Shown here one piece after another: positions 1 through 6,167 of a stretch of 33,032 nucleotides of DNA. The stretch comes from Chloroflexota bacterium. Lineage in GTDB: Bacteria > Chloroflexota > Anaerolineae > J102. How positions within the stretch are numbered: the first letter of the stretch is position 1; each line of letters starts with the position of its first letter. The translations under genes were made by a program, and so were the position numbers. The DNA is taken from positions 1 to 33,032 of the forward strand of contig JAAENG010000399.1 of assembly GCA_024224665.1 (NCBI GenBank), read 5' to 3'. The notes below the pieces were generated by a model that worked only from the letters and a program-made list of their open reading frames with translations, did no database searches and was not told the origin of the DNA.

Positions 1-717
1 AACTGCGGAGCCACGGCCCCCGTCACCATCGAAGGGGGTGTGAACCAGGCCAATGCGGAGTGTTTGGCCGGTATGGTGATCGCCACCCTGAAGAACGAAC
101 GCGCTCGCCTGATCAGCGGTGCAAATACGTCGTCTATGGATATGCGCACCACAGTGACAAATTACGGAGCGCCAGAATGGGCGAGAACAGTGGCCATGTA
201 TGCCGGCATGGGCGAGTACTACGGCCTGCCGAGTTGGGGCGCCGGCGGCTGCAGTGATGCAATAGAGCCCAATTTCCAAGCGGCGACCGAAGCCTACGAG
301 AGCATCCTACTGGCGTTGCAATCGAGATCGACCCTTGTCCATGATATGGGCTATCTCAAACATGGCTTTCTCTATGACCCCCGAATGCTTGTGCTCACCC
401 AGATGCTGGTGGAGCGAGCGCGCATGCTGCTCCGACCCTTGCATCTTTCAGAAGAGATCCTGGCGGGACAAGCCATCGATGATGTCGCCAGAGAACGACC
501 TTACCTCGATAACTACCCTGCCCACGACCACACGTTCGAACATTTCCGAAAGGTATTGTACATGCCGCCGCCGTATTGGGAACGAGGCGAACAACACGCG
601 CTTAGCCTCCCCACTATGCTGACAGATGTGGTCAAAGAGATCGTGGCTACACACAAGCCGGCGCCGTTATCTGACAACAAGTTAGAAGAGATAAACGACT
701 ATCTTAAGTCGCTCTAG
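1..717 (+). CDS. MttB-family (trimethylamine methyltransferase-like) protein, C-terminal part, cut by window edge
   Basis: The reading frame is open from base 1, so the track start at 40 (GTG) is internal; the visible part is 238 residues. It begins with a GATAPVT segment typical of the middle of MttB-superfamily barrels and continues through motifs (GAPEW, YGLPSWGAGG, HDMGYL) that match the complete paralogue at 11531-13006 (GAPEF, YGLPCWGYGG, HDVGYL). Known family role: transfer of a methyl group from a quaternary or tertiary amine to a corrinoid protein in the cytoplasm. There is no in-frame amber codon in the visible part, so it looks like a non-pyrrolysine member, but the missing N-terminal half could change that. 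It is followed, after a repeat array, by a HyuA-like gene on the same strand. The family is secure; the substrate is unknown. Confidence 0.9.
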   Translation, partial: NCGATAPVTIEGGVNQANAECLAGMVIATLKNERARLISGANTSSMDMRTTVTNYGAPEWARTVAMYAGMGEYYGLPSWGAGGCSDAIEPNFQAATEAYESILLALQSRSTLVHDMGYLKHGFLYDPRMLVLTQMLVERARMLLRPLHLSEEILAGQAIDDVARERPYLDNYPAHDHTFEHFRKVLYMPPPYWERGEQHALSLPTMLTDVVKEIVATHKPAPLSDNKLEEINDYLKSL

Positions 718-770
718 CGGCAAGCGGCGAGCTGTGCTTGATAGCATCATGTGATCATAATACACTGTGT

Positions 771-826
771 TGCGTGATGCGTGATGCGTGATGCGTGATG
801 CGTGATGCGTGTTGCGTGTTGCGTTG
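771..826. repeat. Tandem heptamer array TGCGTGA/TGCGTGT (8 units)
   Basis: Five perfect copies of TGCGTGA are followed by two of TGCGTGT and a degenerate TGCGTTG. The array fills most of the gap between the MttB-like gene end and the HyuA start. The same TGCGTGT heptamer recurs at 19934-19982 and 30928-30941. The unit length is not a multiple of three and the array lies outside the genes, so the small ORFs drawn across it are spurious. Confidence 0.93.
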
Positions 827-846
827 TTCGTATCACGGCGCCTTCT

Positions 847-867
847 GACCTCCGACCTCCGACCTCC
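847..867. repeat. Second short heptamer repeat, GACCTCC x3
   Basis: Three perfect copies of GACCTCC run almost into the ATG at 873 and occupy the position where a Shine-Dalgarno site would be expected. The unit length equals that of the neighbouring TGCGTGA array but the sequence is unrelated. Confidence 0.85.
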
Positions 868-872
868 GATCC

Positions 873-2867
873 ATGCCCGACCCAACCCGCCCATCCGATC
901 TCGTTCTCGGCATTGATACCGGCGGCACCTTTACCGATGGCATTCTGTTATACTACCAGTCTCGTCAGGTGCTGGCAACGCATAAAAGCCTGACTACCAA
1001 ACGAGATTTTGCCATCGGCATCGAACAGGTGATCGATGGTATCGATATCGAGGATCCCGCGGCCATCAACATGGTCTCGATATCGACCACCCTGGCCACC
1101 AACGCCATTGCCGAAGGAAAGGGCAAGCGGGTGGCGCTTCTGCTCATCGGCTATGATCCGGAGCTAATTGCGTCATTTAAGCTGGCAGGCCGTTTCGCTA
1201 CGCCCAACTTCTACTACTTCCGGGGCGGGCACGATCTTTACGGGAGGGAACGGGAACCCCTCGATCTGCCAGGCATTCTGGAAAAGGTCACCGAGATCAG
1301 TGCTAAGGTGGATGCGCTTGCCGTATCGAGTTACTTTAGTCCTCTCAATCCCGAGCATGAAAACCGCACTTACGAGGCGCTGGCGGCGAACTGTGATCTG
1401 CCCATTGTGCTCGGACACCAGCTCTCCACCAAACTGGGTTCCGTGGAGCGAGCGACAACGGCAGCCCTGAATGCATCTTTGCTGGCCGCGCTTAGGGATT
1501 TCGTGCTCGCCGTGCGCAGGGCCCTGGAGCACAGACAGATCGAGGCGCCGTTAATGGTCGTGCGCGGCGATGGTACCTTGATGAGTGATGCTTTTGCCGC
1601 CCGCTCACCGGTCGAGACCATTCACTCGGGGCCGGCGGCCAGTGCCATTGGCGGGCGTTTTCTCTCTGGCGTCGACAATGCACTTGTTGTAGATGTAGGA
1701 GGAACGACCACAGATATCGCCCTGGTAGAGCAAGGACAGGTGGCAGTGAGTGAAGATGGGGCGACAGTGGGCGATTATAAGACGTCGGTGAGGGCCGCCA
1801 ATCTCCTCTCTATTGCCCTGGGTGGTGATAGCCATATCCATCTGGGCAGTAACCGTGACATCCGCATCGGACCGGAACGGGTCACGCCGATATCCTACAT
1901 CGCCTGGCAATACGATGAGGTGTTGAGCCGGCTCAAGGCGCTCAACCGTCGTTCGTGGGATCAAGTCACACCTGAGGGCCTGCATTACTGGTATCTGCAA
2001 CGCAAACCTGCTGATACGTACATTTTTACATCACAACAGAAGGCACTTGTTCGATTCCTGCAAGGGGGTCCCAAGCCCGTTCCTGAGATCATAAAACATC
2101 TGGGCGTGTTGCACATTTCCCAGATCGACATCAGCGAACTATTTCGGCGGGAGATCCTGGGCAGAGCAGGACTGACCCCGACCGATCTGTTGCACACAGA
2201 GGATCGGTTTACGCCCTGGTCTGCGACCGCAGCCACCGAGGCATTACAGGTGTTCGCCAAAAGCCTGTTGAGGAAGGTGGAAGAGGTTCGCAGAGAGGTG
2301 TGGGGTCAGAGCACGGAGATCATCGTGCGGGCGATCATAGGCTTTTTGACCGATCTCAAACTCGCCCCCAGGGGGACGAAAGAGGATAGTGGAAGTTGGT
2401 TTTTCGACAACAGCTTGTACCACCTGCACCCTTATCTGCAGACCACCTTTACCTTAGGGCTCCCCATCATAGGCATCGGCGCCCCGGCTGCCGTGTTCCT
2501 ACAAGAGGTTGCCCGCGTCTTGCACACCGAACTCATCCTGCCCGAACATCACGAAGTCGCCAATGCTGTTGGTGCGGTAGCCGGTAGCGTCATGGTGGCC
2601 GAGGAGCTACTGGTCTATCCTAGGATTTCGGAGCAAGGTCTGGAGGTATTGGGTTATATTGTGCAAACCAGCCAGGAACGACTGACGTTTGATGCGCTCG
2701 ATGAGGCGCTTATCCATGCCCGTAGGCTGAGCCGGGAACGCGCCCTGGCAGCGGCGCTGCGCTCGGGTGCTGACAATCCCCAGGTCATCGTCGAGGAACA
2801 GCGTGATGGCATCGATACCATTCGCGTACGCGCCAAGGCAGTAGGTAATCCCAGGCTGTCTGGGTGA
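873..2867 (+). CDS. HyuA-like hydantoinase/oxoprolinase family protein (ASKHA fold)
   Basis: 664 aa. The N-terminus has the Hydant_A_N phosphate-binding motif GIDTGGTFTD (residues 13-22), and a second ASKHA phosphate loop, DVGGTTTDIAL, lies near residue 273 after an HSGPAAS segment; both are hallmarks of the hydantoinase A / 5-oxoprolinase alpha family (ATP-dependent cyclic amide hydrolysis or carboxylation). No HyuB partner follows, so activity on a hydantoin is unproven. The orphan position beside an MttB-type methyltransferase allows another ATPase role, for example reactivation of a partner enzyme, but that is inference. ATG 873 lies 13 codons before the conserved motif and is the best start, although no Shine-Dalgarno site precedes it because GACCTCC repeats fill that position. 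It is one of only two intact-looking genes on the plus strand. Confidence 0.9.
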   Translation: MPDPTRPSDLVLGIDTGGTFTDGILLYYQSRQVLATHKSLTTKRDFAIGIEQVIDGIDIEDPAAINMVSISTTLATNAIAEGKGKRVALLLIGYDPELIASFKLAGRFATPNFYYFRGGHDLYGREREPLDLPGILEKVTEISAKVDALAVSSYFSPLNPEHENRTYEALAANCDLPIVLGHQLSTKLGSVERATTAALNASLLAALRDFVLAVRRALEHRQIEAPLMVVRGDGTLMSDAFAARSPVETIHSGPAASAIGGRFLSGVDNALVVDVGGTTTDIALVEQGQVAVSEDGATVGDYKTSVRAANLLSIALGGDSHIHLGSNRDIRIGPERVTPISYIAWQYDEVLSRLKALNRRSWDQVTPEGLHYWYLQRKPADTYIFTSQQKALVRFLQGGPKPVPEIIKHLGVLHISQIDISELFRREILGRAGLTPTDLLHTEDRFTPWSATAATEALQVFAKSLLRKVEEVRREVWGQSTEIIVRAIIGFLTDLKLAPRGTKEDSGSWFFDNSLYHLHPYLQTTFTLGLPIIGIGAPAAVFLQEVARVLHTELILPEHHEVANAVGAVAGSVMVAEELLVYPRISEQGLEVLGYIVQTSQERLTFDALDEALIHARRLSRERALAAALRSGADNPQVIVEEQRDGIDTIRVRAKAVGNPRLSG

Positions 2868-2889
2868 ATGAGGAGGTTGAGAGGAGATC

Positions 2890-2961
2890 ATGTATCGTCA
2901 CATCAAAGGCTTCTATGATCAGGTTTGGGCGATTTTGGCGGAAGAAGCCAAAGAGGGTTAA
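2890..2961 (+). CDS. 23-codon ORF with strong ribosome binding site after HyuA
   Basis: The ORF MYRHIKGFYDQVWAILAEEAKEG starts 22 bases after the HyuA stop and is preceded by a good Shine-Dalgarno site (GAGGAGATC then ATG). It is not in the ORF track because of its length. It could be a short translated peptide or the surviving N-terminus of a gene that once followed hyuA. Its stop codon overlaps the stop of the convergent SoxG-like ORF by 3 bases, so the junction may be a deletion boundary. No family is recognised. Confidence 0.45.
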   Translation: MYRHIKGFYDQVWAILAEEAKEG

Positions 2962-3368
2962 TGTTGTTCTATAGCTGCAAGGGCTTCGGCACCAGCCGGT
3001 AGGATACCCAACTCCCTCCCTGCCATCGATATCGTGTCCCAGAGATAGGCGCCCAAAGAGCGGGCGCCTATAAGCGAGTATGCCAGTAAATCACCCATGT
3101 CGTGATGCAGAATGTGTTGGCGGGTTTTGGCGACACTCGATTGTCTGGCGTTGCGGTCGGGAAACTGGTAGGAGTCAAAATCCAAACCACATAAGCGACT
3201 GAGCAGGTCAGCACTTTGCGGACCTATCAAGCGAGTGATGGCTGCCATTGCCCCCTCTTCTGCAGCGGGCGCCGTGTGAATGAAATGGCGGTCTTTCCGC
3301 AGGCGATAGAGCATGCCGTGCTCCACCTCGGCGCCCTCTCCGATGTCGAGTTCAGGCACGCTCCACAA
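2958..3368 (-). pseudogene. Sarcosine oxidase gamma-subunit-like (SoxG/GcvT fold) relic
   Basis: The segment IGPQSADLLSRLCGLDF followed by QSSVAKTRQHIL and a RSLGAYLWDT motif matches the C-terminal half of SoxG / aminomethyltransferase-like proteins, which in sarcosine oxidase help bind folate and pass on the methylene group. Signs of decay: the only usable start in this frame is TTG 3368, and the same frame continues upstream with SoxG-like residues (for example SAAILSSLW) back to a stop near 3483 without an ATG or GTG. The ATG at 3460 just after the previous gene lies in another frame and leads nowhere recognisable. The usual DLTHG-type strand before the IGPQ segment also seems to be missing. 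A short functional protein from TTG 3368 cannot be excluded. It may be a remnant of an N-methyl amine oxidase cluster, like the SoxB-like gene at 31001-32176. Confidence 0.55.
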
Positions 3369-3469
3369 TGATGATAGGATCGCAGCCGAGTGCTTTCCCC
3401 CAAGATGCGAGGCGGTGGTTGATTTTTGTTTAGACCCTGACGGATGAGTTTGATCGACATGTTGAGTGC

Positions 3470-4012
3470 TTAGAACGATATGTCATCATCTAAGAACGCC
3501 TGCTGTTGGGAGACTTGTTGTGCAGTTTCTGAATCGTCCGCGCCAACGAGGGGAAACGCTTCAGCTTCTTTCTTCATCTCTGACCTGTGAGTTTCCATGC
3601 GCTCTTCTTCGATACGCCAACGTTCTTCCCAACCTTCGGGATCGTAGCCATCCAGCAGGCTCATATCGGGCGCCAGTCCAAATCCCCAACCATGGCTGTG
3701 CCCCTCGGTTATGTCAGCTTCGGCATCATTCTTCATAGCTTCACAGATAGGACAATCATGATCGAACATATCGCCAAGTCGATCTGCTGGAATAACATTT
3801 TCGATGCCCAGTTCCTCATTTCTGATCACCTTCTGTGGTGTGTAACCATACAGTTGATCTTGTGGCGTGAAGAACCAGGTGCGGATGACTTCATCCAACG
3901 TCTTGCGCTCGAATTCGACGGCCGTGCCCTTCAATTCAGCAATTTGTGTTGCGCAAGTGTCTCGGAGGTAATGAACCAAATCTCCGTAGAGTGTGGCCTC
4001 GTGAATGGTCAT
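3470..4012 (-). CDS. Conserved-looking hypothetical protein with HDCPIC motif
   Basis: 180 aa, soluble and strongly acidic. Starts at ATG 4012 behind a good Shine-Dalgarno site (AAGGAGAGAAAC). Visible features are an HDCPICEAM segment near residues 84-92 that could bind a metal in pairs, a Gly/His stretch (EGHSHGWGFG), a DGYDPEGWEERW motif, and a charged, probably helical EEERMETHRSEMKKE segment; the C-terminus is Gln/Asp rich. I do not recognise a named family and assign no function. It is followed closely by the SoxG-like relic on the same strand. A MITE-like element is inserted about 33 bases upstream of the start and probably replaced or altered the native promoter. Confidence 0.7.
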   Translation of the reverse strand: MTIHEATLYGDLVHYLRDTCATQIAELKGTAVEFERKTLDEVIRTWFFTPQDQLYGYTPQKVIRNEELGIENVIPADRLGDMFDHDCPICEAMKNDAEADITEGHSHGWGFGLAPDMSLLDGYDPEGWEERWRIEEERMETHRSEMKKEAEAFPLVGADDSETAQQVSQQQAFLDDDISF

Positions 4013-4036
4013 GTTTCTCTCCTTGTCTATGAAACG

Positions 4037-4194
4037 TTAGTGGATGGGTGTGCGTCAAGATTTTGGAAGAACAATTCTGCTCTAGCCGGATCGCCAGATC
4101 CGGCGGGATTGCGCTACCAAGTGGCGGGTTTGGCAACCCGCCTGGAGCAGAGAAAGGGTGTTTCCAAAAAAAACGACGCACACCCTTAGCGGAT
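4037..4194. mobile_element. MITE-like element (140 bp, 4046-4185) with 9-bp target duplication
   Basis: Perfect 11-bp terminal inverted repeats GGGTGTGCGTC (4046-4056) and GACGCACACCC (4175-4185) are followed inward by a second inverted pair, TTTTGGAA (4061-4068) and TTCCAAAA (4162-4169). Immediately outside lie near-identical direct repeats TTAGTGGAT (4037-4045) and TTAGCGGAT (4186-4194), as expected of a 9-bp target duplication with one later change. The interior holds two perfect 8-bp hairpins: GCCGGATC/GATCCGGC (4085-4104) and GGCGGGTT/AACCCGCC (4123-4142). It encodes no protein, so it would need a transposase in trans. Confidence 0.8.
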
Positions 4195-4207
4195 CACTAC
4201 ATAGTAA

Positions 4208-4489
4208 ATGGGGCTATCATCTGCTAGAATAATCCTATGCTACATCAGACTTCCAATTTGCCGAAACTTCTTTCAGCTCATCGACGATGCTCCCCTTATG
4301 TTCAGAGGTCGGGTTGTGACCGAAGGTATTTCACTCTATTCGCGTGCTGATGATGAACGCGTCGCTTTCGAAACGCGTACACGTGCTTTGTACTTCGATT
4401 TCCTGCCAGCCGCCATGGCATTGCAGCGGGCTTTTATTGATGATGTCCTTGAACGAGGTATAGTGGGTAGACGCACAGAACGTAGATGA
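4208..4489 (+). pseudogene. C-terminal remnant of MNT-type nucleotidyltransferase (MntA-like)
   Basis: The 93-aa frame contains, from about residue 24, LIDDAPLMFRGRVVTEG and then RVAFETRTRALYFDFLP. This pattern resembles the C-terminal region of small MNT-domain nucleotidyltransferases, such as the AMP-transferring antitoxins of HEPN/MNT modules. The N-terminal catalytic GSxxRG...DxD region is absent, and the first residues do not look conserved, so this is read as a truncated relic. The MITE-like element ends only 14 bases before the start codon and may mark the event that removed the front half. Convergent with the MttB gene, 14 bases away. A short functional gene is less likely. Confidence 0.5.
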
Positions 4490-4503
4490 AGCATTCGAGG
4501 GAT

Positions 4504-6015
4504 TCATAGCAGAATTGTAAATCGTTCCCGGATCTTAGCATCGACTTCGGGTGAGATCGGAGCGGGCCGGTGGGTGGCGAGGATGTGCTTCGCCTGGGTT
4601 CGAGCAGCTTCCCACATCGTCAGACCGCCCTTCTCTTCCCACTCACCTCGCCGTTGCCGGTCACCTGTATGGGGATAATAGTACTCGCTGTTCATCAGTT
4701 GCAGGCTCTGTTGGGTGCCGAGATAATGTCCCTCACCTCGACAGACTTCATCGATTAGCTCGACGGACAGGGTGCTGTCATTGACCTCGATGCCACGCAC
4801 CATACGCATGATCGAGCCGTTGATATCGTCATCGATCACGAACTGTTCATAGGCCACGGTCATCATTGATTCAAGGAAACCAGCCGAGTGGTGGATGTAG
4901 TTGGCGCCCGCCAATGCGGCCGCCAACCCTGTCATGCCCTTTTCATAGCCGGCCTGTATGTCGGGGATCTTGGAGTCGGTTAGCCCGGAAGAATTGTAGA
5001 CGGGCAGTTGATAGAATTGGCCAAGCTGGCAGACGGCTGCATGCATGAGAGCAAACTCGGGCGCCCCACCCACGAAATTGCCTGTGCGCATGTCGGAGAC
5101 CGAAGGCACATAACCCAGGATGATAGGGGCACCGGGCTTGACAAGTTGGGTGTATACAACACCCGACAACTCTTCGGCGTTGATCTGAACGAGTGTACCG
5201 GCCAGGGCAGCGGGACTGGTAGCGCCTGACTGGGGAGCGGATGACAGGAACACGGGAATATCCTGCCGTACGACCTCGGTCAACACCTCGACAGTTTCCG
5301 GGGCGAAACGCAGAGGACTCACGGTCCAACAGATGGTGGCCGAAATGATCGGGCGTTCCTTGAGCTTGTCCCCACCTCCTGCGATCATGCCAGCCATTTC
5401 TACCACATCACGGACGGATTGCACCGCATAGCAATTACCCGTTACATGTTTGGATGTGTTGGCAAGGCTGGCATAATAGGTGTTGAGGTCCAGATTCTCG
5501 CTGGGGACATCGCGGGCCACGCAGGCTCTGAGATAAAAGTGAATATTGTCCAGGACGTCTACAAGGCGCCCGATTTCAGCCACATCCGCCAGCGTGGACG
5601 GGCGAGGATGGCCGGTATCGAGATCAAGCACTTTTACCGCTGCACCTCCTGTGCCCATGTAAACGCGAGTGCCGCCCAAATGCATGTCATATTTTGGATC
5701 CCGGCCACAGAGCATGACTTCGTTTGGCGCGGATGCAAGGGCATGTTCTACCATGGCCTTGGAGATGTAGACCCGGTTGTTATCCTCATCAATGTGAGCC
5801 CCTGCATCCTTAAAGATCTCTCGACATTCTGAGGACATTACCTCGATGCCGGTTTGTTCAAGCACGGCCAGTGATGCTCGATGGATTTGCTTGACTTCCT
5901 CCTGACTCAAGGGCTTGTATTGTCCCCCTCGCAGACCCGGCAGCGGTTTAAACAAAGGCTCTTTTTTTTGATCCTCGCTATGTCGTCTACGGCTGTGTCG
6001 TCGTCGTCTACTCAT
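4504..6015 (-). CDS. MttB-family (trimethylamine methyltransferase-like) protein
   Basis: 503 aa, a full-length member of the MttB superfamily (COG5598-like) without an internal amber codon, so not pyrrolysine-dependent. After an Arg-rich start (RRRRHSRRRH) come segments shared with the 28100-29635 paralogue: GLRGGQYKPLS, RVYMGTGGAA, SAPQSGATSPAALAGTLVQ, FLESMMTVAYEQFVIDDDIN and GEGHYLGTQQSL. Characterised non-Pyl members (MtgB, MtpB, MtcB) demethylate betaines to a corrinoid protein; the substrate here is unknown and no corrinoid protein is in the window. It is the last gene of the run starting near 13276. Its ATG overlaps the stop of a small MmgE/PrpD-like ORF by 8 bases (ATGAGTAG), so translation is probably coupled. 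Confidence 0.92.
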   Translation of the reverse strand: MSRRRRHSRRRHSEDQKKEPLFKPLPGLRGGQYKPLSQEEVKQIHRASLAVLEQTGIEVMSSECREIFKDAGAHIDEDNNRVYISKAMVEHALASAPNEVMLCGRDPKYDMHLGGTRVYMGTGGAAVKVLDLDTGHPRPSTLADVAEIGRLVDVLDNIHFYLRACVARDVPSENLDLNTYYASLANTSKHVTGNCYAVQSVRDVVEMAGMIAGGGDKLKERPIISATICWTVSPLRFAPETVEVLTEVVRQDIPVFLSSAPQSGATSPAALAGTLVQINAEELSGVVYTQLVKPGAPIILGYVPSVSDMRTGNFVGGAPEFALMHAAVCQLGQFYQLPVYNSSGLTDSKIPDIQAGYEKGMTGLAAALAGANYIHHSAGFLESMMTVAYEQFVIDDDINGSIMRMVRGIEVNDSTLSVELIDEVCRGEGHYLGTQQSLQLMNSEYYYPHTGDRQRRGEWEEKGGLTMWEAARTQAKHILATHRPAPISPEVDAKIRERFTILL

Positions 6016-6151
6016 TTGGTGTCTGCATTCTTGCTATCAGCGCGCCCAGCGTATCCAGGAGCGCACGCTTGGCCTGATGCTGCACTTGCTCAGGTAGATC
6101 GACCCACTGTGTGCTGTGGATAAAATCCAGAGCGTGATCGATAAGGGTCAT
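6008..6151 (-). pseudogene. MmgE/PrpD N-terminal relic (47 aa) overlapping the MttB start
   Basis: This small ORF is not in the track: ATG 6149-6151, stop TAG 6008-6010. Its peptide (IDHALDFIHSTQW, then ALLDTLGALIAR) aligns with the first 40 residues of the intact MmgE/PrpD protein at 9039-10433 (LDHILQFIHETTY, then CLLDVIGSLCGG). Only the N-terminal helices remain. It starts 16 bases after the dehydrogenase stop, and its stop lies inside the MttB start region, so it may survive as a coupling leader. It probably marks a deletion or recombination between two prpD-like copies flanking the dehydrogenase. Confidence 0.65.
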
Positions 6152-6167
6152 AATGGTGTCATGTCGG

